A DNA stretch of 6,322 nucleotides. It comes from Candidatus Colwelliibacteriota bacterium (lineage in GTDB: Bacteria > Patescibacteriota > Minisyncoccia > UBA6257 > Colwellbacteraceae). This document shows, piece by piece, positions 1 to 6,272 of this stretch. Below the pieces are notes generated by a model, which worked only from the letters and a program-made list of their open reading frames with translations, made no database searches and was not told the DNA's origin. The stretch's first letter is position 1. Each line of letters opens with the position of its first letter. The position numbers and the translations under genes were made by a program. Location of the stretch: the NCBI GenBank assembly GCA_027310265.1, contig DAIDBC010000044.1:1-6322 (forward strand), written 5' to 3'.

Positions 1-1163
1 ATCAGTCCCACAATCAGTCCGATTACCACCAAGAGCGCGGGCTCCAGTAGCGACACCAGAATGCTTACCGCAGAGTCGATTTCGCCCTCATAGAATTCTG
101 AAAGCGTCTCCAAAATATTCTCCAGGTGTCCGGCTTTCTCCGAAATCGCTATTAGATTAACCACCACTCGCGGGAAAAACGGTTCTTTTCGGAATGCTTC
201 ACCCACTGTAAGTCCCTTAGAGATACCTTCGCGGGATATGCGCAATAGCGCTGCCTTGAGTTCCGCCGACCCCACCGCTTCGGCGCAAATTTCCAATGAT
301 TCGATAATCGGCATTCCCGAACGGAGAAGGGATGCGAGGGTTGAGGCGAAACGCTGCAGCGCCATGCGGTGCACGACGTCTTTGATGACCGGCGTTCGGT
401 CCATCATCCGCGTGACAAGTTGCATCCCGGCATCGGTCTTTCTAAAGAAGTACCATCCACCCACTACACCAGCCACGATAATGATAATAATCGGTATAGT
501 GTATTGACCCAAAAACAGGCCGACCGTGAAAACTACCTTGGAGAAAGTTGGTATCGGCGCGCCGGTGGTCGCGAAGCTGGCGGCTATTTTCGGCAGCGCG
601 AAAGTCACGAGCCCCAACACGATTATTATTGCCAGAACCACCAAAACCACCGGGTAGACCAGAGCACTCCTTACCCGGCCGCGCAGCTTTTGTTCTTTCT
701 CCAGGCTCCCGCTCAGATCTTCGAATACTCTTTCAAGATTTCCGGATGCTTCACCAGAACGAATCAGATTTACAAAAACCGAGGAAAAATATTTGGGATA
801 CTTGGCAAAAGTGGTGTAGAAGGGCTGCCCCTTCCCCAGGGTGTCGCGCACTTCGATCAGAAGCGCCTTGATCGCGGGCTTGTCGAAATCGGCGATCAGG
901 ATATCGATGGCCTTGAAAAGGTCAGTGCCGACCTTCAACATCAGCGCCAGATATTTAGTTAGGAAAACCTTATCCTCAACGGTGATCTTCTGACTGAAGA
1001 TTCCCCGCCAACCCTTGACCTCCACGCCGCCAAGCGCTTTTAGCGAAACCGGACGGAGACCCTGGGTCGCCATCCATTCCAAAACCTCGGCCGGCCCCTG
1101 GGCTTCAACATCGGCTTCCACCACCCGGCCATTCGGCTCTGAAGCAATATAATGGAACCTCAT
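1..1163 (-). CDS. pilC: Type IV pilus inner-membrane platform protein PilC (type II secretion F family), 3' end beyond window
   Basis: PilC/GspF-type platform protein, the inner-membrane scaffold that couples the PilB ATPase to pilin polymerisation. The frame is open for 387 codons from ATG 1163 to the left edge. PilC proteins are usually about 400 residues, so only some 15-20 residues are probably missing. Two F-domain repeats are visible, at about residues 68-190 and 271-387. Each carries the family's characteristic motif (SGEASGNLERVF near 136 and ISEKAGHLENIL near 340). Hydrophobic membrane segments lie at about 170-192, 221-240 and 374 to the edge. The start is 6 nt after the pilB stop, so the two are surely one transcript and probably translationally coupled; AGGG just before the start is only a weak Shine-Dalgarno-like match. 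The family call is firm. The T4P rather than T2SS assignment rests on the neighbouring genes. Confidence 0.95.
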   Translation of the reverse strand, partial: MRFHYIASEPNGRVVEADVEAQGPAEVLEWMATQGLRPVSLKALGGVEVKGWRGIFSQKITVEDKVFLTKYLALMLKVGTDLFKAIDILIADFDKPAIKALLIEVRDTLGKGQPFYTTFAKYPKYFSSVFVNLIRSGEASGNLERVFEDLSGSLEKEQKLRGRVRSALVYPVVLVVLAIIIVLGLVTFALPKIAASFATTGAPIPTFSKVVFTVGLFLGQYTIPIIIIIVAGVVGGWYFFRKTDAGMQLVTRMMDRTPVIKDVVHRMALQRFASTLASLLRSGMPIIESLEICAEAVGSAELKAALLRISREGISKGLTVGEAFRKEPFFPRVVVNLIAISEKAGHLENILETLSEFYEGEIDSAVSILVSLLEPALLVVIGLIVGL

Positions 1164-1169
1164 TTGACC

Positions 1170-2876
1170 CTATTCACGGATGACCCTAAGCAGTTCCTCG
1201 ATGGTTGTAATCCCGCGCTCGACTTTACGCAAACCATCCTCGAACATGGTGATCATCCCTTCTTTTCGTGCTAAAGCACGCAGGTTATCCAATAGAAAAC
1301 TAGGGTCGATGACAAGTTTCCGCACTTCATCACTGATGTTTAAGATCTCAAATATGCCGACCCGGCCCTTATAGCCACTTCCGCCGCAGACCGGACAGCC
1401 CTTGCCGGCGAAAAGGAACTTCGGCATTTTGAATTGCCCCTGGATGCCAAGTTGTTCGACCTGCCGCCCGACTGCGGCAGTAAGTTCGGCAGACGGCGAG
1501 TAAGAGTAAACACATGAACTGCAGATTCTCCTCACCAAACGCTGGGCTAGAACGGCGTTTAAGACTGCTGCGACCAAGAAAGCCGGCACTTTAAGATCAA
1601 CAAACCGCGGCACCGCGGTCGGTGCATCGTTGGTGTGCAACGAGGAAAGTACCAAGTGGCCGGTCAAAGCGGACTGTACCGCAATCTCCGCCGTTTCGGC
1701 GTCACGGATTTCCCCCACCATGATAATGTTGGGATCCTGACGCAAAATCGCGCGCAGGCCGTCGGCGAAAGTCACGCCGGCAATCGGGTTGATTTGGGTC
1801 TGGTTCACAAACCTGATGTTGTACTCGATAGGATCCTCAACTGTAACGATATTAACCTCCGGCCGGTTCAACATGTTCATCACCGAATAAAGCGTCGTCG
1901 TTTTACCCGAACCGGTCGGCCCGCAGACCAGAACCATCCCGTAACTTTTCCGCACACTTTCTTCCAAGAGCTTCGCGTGATCCTCGAACATACCCAGTTC
2001 TTGGAACGAGAGCGGCCGGTTGGTCGCGGGGAGGATACGCATTTCCACCTTTTCGCCGTAATAGGTCGGCATTACCGCAACACGCACATCCACTAGGTCG
2101 CCGCCGATCTCGTAGCGAAAACGTCCATCCTGCGGCCGAGAGTGCTCGTCGATTTTCATGCCGGATAAGAGCTTCAGCCGGGCCACAATCGCGGGATGAA
2201 TTTCTTTGGGCATCCTGAAAACCTCCCGCAAAATACCGTCAACGCGGTAACGGATAAAAATAAACCCTTCGAAAATCTCGATGTGGATGTCCGACGCCTT
2301 CAGTGAAATAGCGTACGAGATCACGTTGTCCACGATTGCGACAATTGGCACATCGGTTGCTGCCTCCTCTCCTTTAACGCGGCTGGCCAGCGACGCGGCA
2401 AGGTTTTCTTCAATAATTCTCTTAAAATCCCGCGCGGTCGCCTGACCGTAAAGCGCGAAGCCCTTGTTTAGATCGCCCTCGGTCGCGAGAAACGGCTGGA
2501 CCCCGGTTTTAAGATAACTCTCTAGAAACTGGATGGTAGTAAGGTCGGTGGGATCTTCCATCGCCGCCATAATCGCCCCGTCCTCGCTCCGCCCGAAAAG
2601 AACCACCCGTTTCTGCCGCGCCAGATCTTCCGGCAGCATCGCTAAAATATTTTGATCCACCGTACGCTTATCCAGTTCGGCCGGCGGAACGTTAAAATAC
2701 TGCGAGAGGATGCCGCTGTAATAAGAAGCGGTGATGATACTCCGCGAAATAAGGTTCTCGGCAACGCCCTGGCTAAGACGCCTGGCCTCGCCGGCGACGG
2801 TATCGAATAAATCCGGCGCCACCAAGCCGTCTTTCACCAGTATCTCTTTTAATTTAGCCTCGGGAATCTGGAGCAT
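1170..2876 (-). CDS. pilB: Type IV pilus assembly ATPase PilB (GspE/PulE family)
   Basis: Cytoplasmic hexameric ATPase that drives pilus extension. The N-terminal ~140 residues match the T2SSE/MshE N-terminal domain; the rest is the secretion ATPase. Numbering from the alternative TTG at 2879, the visible motifs are Walker A GPTGSGKT (320-327), Asp box VEDPIEY (347-353), Walker B IIMVGEIRD (385-393), His box TGHLVLSSLHTNDA (406-419) and a zinc-binding CxxC...CxxC (C453, C456, C495, C498). All catalytic motifs are intact and the length (568-569 aa) is normal. I prefer ATG 2876 over TTG 2879 because an extended -10 (TGATATATT) ends 6 nt before that ATG, which predicts a leaderless mRNA starting at it. 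There is no Shine-Dalgarno sequence. The tetracysteine motif and intact N-domain favour PilB over the retraction ATPase PilT, which is not in this window. Confidence 0.97.
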   Translation of the reverse strand: MLQIPEAKLKEILVKDGLVAPDLFDTVAGEARRLSQGVAENLISRSIITASYYSGILSQYFNVPPAELDKRTVDQNILAMLPEDLARQKRVVLFGRSEDGAIMAAMEDPTDLTTIQFLESYLKTGVQPFLATEGDLNKGFALYGQATARDFKRIIEENLAASLASRVKGEEAATDVPIVAIVDNVISYAISLKASDIHIEIFEGFIFIRYRVDGILREVFRMPKEIHPAIVARLKLLSGMKIDEHSRPQDGRFRYEIGGDLVDVRVAVMPTYYGEKVEMRILPATNRPLSFQELGMFEDHAKLLEESVRKSYGMVLVCGPTGSGKTTTLYSVMNMLNRPEVNIVTVEDPIEYNIRFVNQTQINPIAGVTFADGLRAILRQDPNIIMVGEIRDAETAEIAVQSALTGHLVLSSLHTNDAPTAVPRFVDLKVPAFLVAAVLNAVLAQRLVRRICSSCVYSYSPSAELTAAVGRQVEQLGIQGQFKMPKFLFAGKGCPVCGGSGYKGRVGIFEILNISDEVRKLVIDPSFLLDNLRALARKEGMITMFEDGLRKVERGITTIEELLRVIRE

Positions 2877-2882
2877 CAACTT

Positions 2883-2899
2883 AATATATCAAAATTATA
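2883..2899 (-). promoter_or_regulatory. Predicted pilB-pilC promoter (-10 elements)
   Basis: On the minus strand, a perfect TATAAT (2899-2894) is followed by an extended -10 TGATATATT (-10 hexamer 2888-2883). The second ends 6 nt before ATG 2876, so transcription would start at or beside the start codon. No good -35 is seen for either; the -35 region overlaps the palindrome upstream. The site lies after a terminator-like hairpin, so pilB-pilC probably has its own promoter separate from the pilin gene. Confidence 0.55.
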
Positions 2900-2906
2900 C
2901 TCTAAC

Positions 2907-2936
2907 AAAATCGTCCCCGCCTAGGCGGGGACGATT
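2907..2936 (-). terminator. Intrinsic terminator after the pilin gene (perfect 28-bp palindrome)
   Basis: Bases 2909-2936 form an uninterrupted palindrome with 13-nt arms (AATCGTCCCCGCC and its complement around a central TA). Read on the minus strand the GC-rich stem is followed by TTTTGTT, partly within the stem, as in a rho-independent terminator. It lies 22 nt after the pilin stop. The plus side has a shorter T run, so minus-strand termination is the likelier use. Such a perfect palindrome could also be a member of a dispersed intergenic repeat family. Confidence 0.75.
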
Positions 2937-2958
2937 GGTACTACATACGACGATGTAC

Positions 2959-3537
2959 CTACAGAGTTAAATCTGTACCAACCTCGTACCAGCAAGTTTG
3001 TTCTGTGTATGAAGAACAGGTACTTTGGGTACCACCATCGCTAACCATCTTAGCTTTGAATTTAGCACTTTCGAGCCGTCCGGCCAGTTTGTAGGTATAA
3101 GGGCTGGCATTAACACCCTTAAAACAGTAGTTGTAAGTCGTACTATTGGTCGGGTCTACTGGCAAGATACCGAGGGGTGAACTACTCAGCTGCGTAAAGT
3201 TCACGTCTACCCATCCTGAGCCGTTTACAGCTCTCGATGTCACTGCCGCCGGCAGCGTGGTATTCGAGAACGGTCCATTACTAGCACCGGTTGTCGCCAT
3301 ACATTGGCCAGCCGTGCCGCCTTCACCGCCCAGGTTGATTGTGTTCGCCTGGGAAACGTAAGTACCCAAAGCGGTTCGCATCGTATCAAGGTCGGACATT
3401 CTCTGGCCGTCTCGCGCCTGCGCCAGAAGTTCCGCCGGGTTCAAGACCACGGTGATCGCGGTAGCCAAAACGCCCAAGATAGCGATAACGATCAGAAGCT
3501 CAACTAGGGTGAAACCTTTCTTGGTAGTGTTTGTCAT
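2959..3537 (-). CDS. Type IV prepilin-like protein with class III signal peptide
   Basis: A 192-residue pilin or pseudopilin. The signal is a short basic leader (MTNTTKKG) with a prepilin peptidase cleavage site between G8 and F9, followed by a hydrophobic helix beginning FTLVELLIVIAILGVLATAI. The conserved Glu is at mature position 5 (E13). After the helix, NPAELLAQARDGQRMSDL resembles the N-terminal stalk of many CPR and pseudopilin proteins. The C-terminal head is Ser/Thr/Gly/Asn-rich with four cysteines (C79, C138, C174, C182) that could form two disulfides outside the cell. It sits between a response regulator and pilB, with its own promoter candidate and a terminator, suggesting separate, probably higher, expression. 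Major pilin and minor pilin cannot be told apart from sequence alone. The start has no Shine-Dalgarno site. Confidence 0.93.
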   Translation of the reverse strand: MTNTTKKGFTLVELLIVIAILGVLATAITVVLNPAELLAQARDGQRMSDLDTMRTALGTYVSQANTINLGGEGGTAGQCMATTGASNGPFSNTTLPAAVTSRAVNGSGWVDVNFTQLSSSPLGILPVDPTNSTTYNYCFKGVNASPYTYKLAGRLESAKFKAKMVSDGGTQSTCSSYTEQTCWYEVGTDLTL

Positions 3538-3576
3538 TAAATCTTTAAATGGTTCGACCTTTAACTATGCAGGTAA

Positions 3577-3587
3577 ATTATATTATA
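3577..3587 (-). promoter_or_regulatory. Predicted pilin promoter -10 (tandem overlapping TATAAT)
   Basis: Minus strand TATAAT occurs twice, overlapping by one base (3587-3582 and 3582-3577), 39-44 nt upstream of the pilin ATG. The -35 region is weak (CTTACA-like at 19-nt spacing). The predicted leader is about 30-40 nt and contains no Shine-Dalgarno motif, unlike the near-leaderless arrangements at the neighbouring genes. Confidence 0.5.
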
Positions 3588-3626
3588 TCGGACCAATAAA
3601 TAGAAATGTAAGTGCTTGTGGGTAAC

Positions 3627-4016
3627 CTATTTCGCCGAGACTCCCAGTATCTGCTGAACTTTCCCGACCAATTCATCAATCGACGTCTGGGCTTTGACGT
3701 AGTACTCGATTGCACCAAGCTGCCGGCCCCGGGCCATGTCTTCGTCCTGACCGAGGTTAGAGATGATAACTATCGACGCGCGCTTCAGCATCGGATCTTT
3801 CTGAATTTCCTCCATCACCTCGAAACCAGATTTTTTGGGGAGAATGATATCTAGGAGAATAAGATCCGGCTTGGCGTTCTTAAGATCACTCAACGCTTCC
3901 TCGCCGTCAGCCGCGCGGGTGACCGCGAGACCGGCTCGTGAAAGCCGGTTTGTCAGAAGTTGAGCCAAAAAAGTATCGTCCTCGACGACCAGTACGCTCT
4001 TTTGATTGTCGGTCAT
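3627..4016 (-). CDS. Single-domain response regulator (CheY/PilG/PilH-like receiver)
   Basis: A 129-residue protein made of one receiver domain with no output domain. The acidic pocket is E12-D13-D14, the phosphoacceptor is D56 (LILLD), the switch Ser is S86 (VIISN), the aromatic switch is Y105/Y106 and the conserved Lys is K108. All key residues are present, so it should be phosphorylatable. As a receiver-only protein it would act by protein-protein contact or as a phosphate sink. Its position just before the pilin and pilB-pilC genes suggests control of pilus function, like PilG/PilH in Pseudomonas, but no partner histidine kinase is in the window. The start at 4016 fits the family length. 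An extended -10 ends 11 nt before the ATG, and no Shine-Dalgarno site is present. Confidence 0.93.
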   Translation of the reverse strand: MTDNQKSVLVVEDDTFLAQLLTNRLSRAGLAVTRAADGEEALSDLKNAKPDLILLDIILPKKSGFEVMEEIQKDPMLKRASIVIISNLGQDEDMARGRQLGAIEYYVKAQTSIDELVGKVQQILGVSAK

Positions 4017-4027
4017 TGCTTATAGTT

Positions 4028-4036
4028 ATGATACCA
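4028..4036 (-). promoter_or_regulatory. Predicted response regulator promoter (extended -10)
   Basis: Minus strand TGGTATCAT matches an extended -10 (TGn plus TATCAT at 4033-4028). The hexamer ends 11 nt before the ATG, leaving a predicted leader of only about 4-5 nt. No convincing -35 is seen; that region is the 3' arm of the 16S processing stem (4038-4066). The gene might instead be expressed by read-through from the 16S unit. Confidence 0.45.
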
Positions 4037-4037
4037 C

Positions 4038-4066
4038 AATAGAAAACTTTTTAGTTGTCCGAAAGC
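4038..4066 (-). repeat. 3' arm of the pre-16S rRNA processing stem
   Basis: In the minus-strand transcript this reads GCTTTCGGACAACT followed by AAAAAGTTTTCTATT. It is the inverted repeat of 5786-5814 with 27 of 29 positions identical. The two arms flank the whole 16S gene, so in the primary transcript they would pair into a helix of about 29 bp, the position and form of a classical RNase III processing stem. Its presence shows that the 16S transcript extends at least to about 4038. Confidence 0.8.
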
Positions 4067-4071
4067 TTTGT

Positions 4072-4169
4072 CCCCTTCGCCGATTGGCGACTTGGGGAGA
4101 TCGAGACTTTGGGCTCCTCGATCAAAACCCTTTCCCCGTGAGATAGCGCTTGCGCGGCATCTCATGGGG
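4072..4169 (-). other. 16S rRNA 3' trailer with three consecutive hairpins
   Basis: Between the mature 16S end and the processing stem are three inverted repeats. The first, 4134-4169, has arms CCCC and TGAGAT with a GC-rich tip. The second, 4099-4123, has 7-nt arms GATCGAG and CTCGATC. The third, 4072-4097, has CCCC/GGGG around TCGCC/GGCGA. None is followed by a clear U-run, so they look like structured pre-rRNA trailer rather than a simple terminator. A 60-codon open frame over this stretch is judged not to be a gene. Confidence 0.6.
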
Positions 4170-4178
4170 TCGTTCTTT

Positions 4179-4193
4179 AAATGTAAGTGTTCC
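4179..4193 (-). other. Non-canonical 16S 3' tail lacking the anti-Shine-Dalgarno core
   Basis: After helix 45 (GGTAGC, GGAA loop, GCTGTT) the minus strand reads GGAACACTTACATTT. The usual bacterial end is GGATCACCTCCTTT, so CACCTCCT is replaced by CACTTACA. No CCTCC occurs between here and the processing stem. The exact mature 3' end is estimated by comparison with E. coli. Confidence 0.75.
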
Positions 4194-4608
4194 ACGAACA
4201 GCTTCCGCTACCCGTGCCTTGTTACGACTTCGCCCTTGTCACCGAGCTAGCTCTGATACGCGTAAACGCACTTTAAGCTTTCCCGGCTCCCTTGGCGTGA
4301 CGGGCGGTGAGTACAAGACTCGAGAACGTATTCACCGTGGCATGGCTGATCCACGATTACTAGCGAATCCAGCTTCATGAGGGCAAGTTGCAGCCCTCAA
4401 TCCGAACTTGGGACGGTTTTAAAGGATTGGCTCCGCCTTGCGGCTTGGCTTCCCTTTGTGCCGTCCATTGTAGCATGAGTGTAGCCCAGGGCATCAGAGG
4501 GCCATGCGGATTTGACGTCGTCCCCTCCTTCCTCCGCGGAAATCGCGGCAGTCTCCCGTGATACTTACAACACGGAACGGGGGTTGCGCTCGTTTCCCCA
4601 CTGAAGGG

Positions 4609-4652
<44 letters not shown>

Positions 4653-5160
4653 CTCACAGTCCTTGAGAGAAGGCCGTCCTTTCAGACAGCTGTCTATGAG
4701 CATTTCAAGCCCTGGTAAGGTTCCTCGCTTACTATCGAATTAAACCTCATGCTCCTCCGCTTGTGCGAGTCTCCGTCTATTCCTTTGAGTTTCAGCCTTG
4801 CGGCCGTACTTCCCAGGCGGCTTGCTTAACGCGTTAGCTTCGCCACTCCGAGGGTCGATACTCGAAATAGCTAGCAAGCATCGTTTAGGGCGTGGACTAC
4901 AAGGGTATCTAATCCTTTTTGCTCCCCACGCTTTCGTGCTTCAGGGTCAGAAATGCGCCAGTTAGCTGCCTTCGCTTTTGGTGTTCCGCACGATATCAAC
5001 GGATTTCACCCCTACACCGTGCGTTCCGCTAACCTCTCGCACCCTCTAGCCAAGCCGTATCCCCTGCAGCCTCACCGTTGGGCGGTGAGATTTAACAGAA
5101 GACGCACCTGGCCCCCTACGCACCCTTTACGCCCAATAAATCCGGATAACGCTCGGGGTT

Positions 5161-5191
<31 letters not shown>

Positions 5192-5594
5192 TGCAACCCC
5201 TTATTCCCACGGTACTGTCAAACCGCCTTGCGGCGGATTTCCTCCCGTAGAAAAGCAGTTTACGCTCCGAAGAATTTCTTCCTGCACGCGGCGTCGCTCG
5301 ATCAGGCTTTCGCCCATTGTCGAATATTCTCGACTGCTGCCACCCGTAGGTGTACGGCCCGTGTCTCAGTGCCGTCGCTGGGGAACACCCTCTCAGGCCC
5401 CCTACCGGTCATAGCCTTGGTGAGCCGTTACCTCGCCAACTAGCTGATCGGACATAGGTCCCTCCTCGAGCCCCTTGCGGGATTTACTCGGACTTCTTGC
5501 GAAATCAGAGGCTATCGGGCATTAATCCGCCTTTCGGCGAGCTATTCCCGTCTCGGGGGTAGGTTACCAATGTGTTACTAGCTCGTTTGCCACT

Positions 5595-5680
5595 AAATCA
5601 ATAAATTACAAATCGCTCTGCACAATCATTCCGTATTGCTACTTCACAATCGTACTTCACAACAAGTTCTTAATTGATTT
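5595..5680 (-). other. Expanded V1 region (helix 6) of the 16S rRNA
   Basis: Between the conserved AAGTCGAACG and AGTGGC blocks lie about 86 nt where E. coli has about 32. The ends pair perfectly (AAATCAAT with ATTGATTT), so it is a lengthened helix 6 rather than an intron. Inside is a tandem duplication with a 13-nt period: TTGTGAAGT occurs at 5662-5654 and 5649-5641, and a looser third copy (TTGTGCAGAGC) follows. Confidence 0.7.
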
Positions 5681-5750
5681 CGTTCGACTTGCATGCCTTA
5701 TCCACGCCGCCAGCGTTCATCCTGGACTAGGATCAAATCCTCAAAAAGAA

Positions 5751-5776
5751 GAGTTCGGTCCTTGCGGACCAAACCC
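5751..5776 (-). other. 16S leader hairpin with GCAA tetraloop
   Basis: In the pre-rRNA sense, GGGTTTGGTCC and GGACCGAACTC pair (11 bp, two of them G-U) around a GCAA loop of the GNRA class. It lies directly between the 5' arm of the processing stem and the mature 16S 5' end, and is probably removed during maturation. Confidence 0.6.
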
Positions 5777-5785
5777 TTCAGAAGT

Positions 5786-5814
5786 GCTTTAGGACAACTA
5801 AAAAATTTTCTATT
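5786..5814 (-). repeat. 5' arm of the pre-16S rRNA processing stem
   Basis: Complementary, with two mismatched positions, to 4038-4066 on the other side of the 16S gene. In the transcript it reads AATAGAAAATTTTTTAG then TTGTCCTAAAGC. Pairing of the two arms would loop out the entire 16S precursor with the leader hairpin and the trailer hairpins. Confidence 0.8.
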
Positions 5815-5839
5815 AACTGAACCTTTTTAACCAAGTTGT

Positions 5840-5880
5840 ATTCACTTGTGAATGTCCGGTCATCATGTGAGCACGGACAT
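5840..5880. repeat. Two inverted repeats in the 16S upstream leader/promoter region
   Basis: ATGTCCG (5852-5858) and CGGACAT (5874-5880) form an inverted repeat with a 15-nt spacer that covers the predicted rRNA start site and touches its -10. Just downstream in the transcript, ATTCAC and GTGAAT (5840-5853) form a 6-bp-arm repeat around TT. They could be operator half-sites or leader hairpins; nothing in the sequence decides this. Confidence 0.4.
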
Positions 5881-5907
5881 ATTAAGGCTCTCTTTTACTA
5901 TTGTCAA
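5879..5907 (-). promoter_or_regulatory. Predicted 16S rRNA promoter
   Basis: Minus strand: perfect -35 TTGACA (5907-5902), 17-nt spacer, -10 TAATAT (5884-5879). The start would be near 5872, giving a leader of about 120 nt before mature 16S, which includes the 5' processing arm. No AT-rich UP element is seen upstream. The -35 is the same sequence as that of the rpmE promoter read on the other strand. Confidence 0.75.
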
Positions 5908-5929
5908 CCGCCTTTTCTGGTGGTAATCT
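5901..5929 (+). promoter_or_regulatory. Predicted rpmE promoter, giving a leaderless mRNA
   Basis: Plus strand: -35 TTGTCA (5901-5906), 17-nt spacer ending in TGG (extended -10), -10 TAATCT (5924-5929). The start codon is only 8 nt after the -10, so transcription should begin 0-2 nt before the ATG. The -35 overlaps the divergent 16S promoter's -35 by five bases. CGCCTT (5909-5914) and AAGGCG (5930-5935) form an inverted repeat around the -10. Confidence 0.7.
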
Positions 5930-5937
5930 AAGGCGCA

Positions 5938-6201
5938 ATGAAAGCTAAAATCCATCCGGAATACTATCCGAAGGCAAAGGTACGCTGCGCCTGCGGCAAC
6001 GTTTTCACTGTGGGCTCGACCAAACCAGAACTTCAGGTTGAAATCTGCAGTAAGTGTCATCCCTTTTATACCGGCAAAGAAAAACTAATTGACACAGCCG
6101 GACGCATCGAGCGTTTTGCTTCACGACGAGCAAAGAAAACCGAGGGAACCACTTCTAAAAAAGTTAAGCGAGCGGTGAAGAAAACAAAGAAGGGGGTCTA
6201 G
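5938..6201 (+). CDS. rpmE: 50S ribosomal protein L31, zinc-binding type
   Basis: Ribosomal protein L31, which bridges the large and small subunits. The 87-residue product aligns with the C+ (zinc) form. It begins MKAKIHPEYYPKAKVRCACG, has cysteines at 17, 19, 37 and 40 (CxC...CxxC), and contains the family signature CSKCHPFYTGKEK (37-49) followed by GRIERFASRR. E. coli L31 is about 70 residues; the extra C-terminal tail here (about 65-87) is rich in lysine (KKVKRAVKKTKKG). The start is fixed by the conserved N-terminus. The promoter sits 8 nt upstream, so the message is probably leaderless, and the nearby AAGG (5930-5933) is too close to the ATG to act as a Shine-Dalgarno site. A release factor gene follows after 71 nt, a common pairing in bacteria. 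Confidence 0.97.
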   Translation: MKAKIHPEYYPKAKVRCACGNVFTVGSTKPELQVEICSKCHPFYTGKEKLIDTAGRIERFASRRAKKTEGTTSKKVKRAVKKTKKGV

Positions 6202-6202
6202 G

Positions 6203-6268
6203 AATTAGGGCATAGCGACTAGGGCGATTATGTCCCATGCCCTACTGGCTAAATCCTATACCCTAATT
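6203..6268 (+). repeat. Nested, competing inverted repeats between rpmE and the release factor gene
   Basis: AATTAGGGCATAG (6203-6215) pairs with CTATACCCTAATT (6256-6268) at 12 of 13 positions. Inside, TAGGGC (6220-6225) pairs with GCCCTA (6239-6244). Alternatively TAGGGCAT (6206-6213) pairs perfectly with ATGCCCTA (6237-6244), which excludes both of the above. The outer arm ends 4 nt before the release factor ATG. There is no U-run after it, so it does not look like an ordinary terminator. Confidence 0.65.
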
Positions 6269-6272
6269 ACCA

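Noticed and set aside
369..2096. Plus-strand open frames at 369-962 and 1635-2096.
   Set aside because: They lie antisense to clearly conserved pilC and pilB codons and show no recognisable protein motifs.
4088..4100. GATCTCCCC in the 16S trailer (minus strand) could be a displaced anti-Shine-Dalgarno end.
   Set aside because: It lies about 80 nt after helix 45, is part of hairpins in the trailer, and is not CCTCC. Helix 45 is already followed directly by a GGAACA tail at the normal position.
3604..4189. The 11-mer AAATGTAAGTG occurs at 3604-3614 and again at 4179-4189, where it is the complement of the odd 16S tail.
   Set aside because: Several 11-mers are expected to recur by chance in 6.3 kb. 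The copy at 3604 is in the same sense as the 16S tail, not complementary to it for a minus-strand mRNA, and no plus-strand gene follows it.
4020..4200. A chimeric assembly join between the 16S gene and the pilus block.
   Set aside because: The processing-stem arm at 4038-4066 matches the arm upstream of the 16S gene, which ties the left flank to the same transcription unit.
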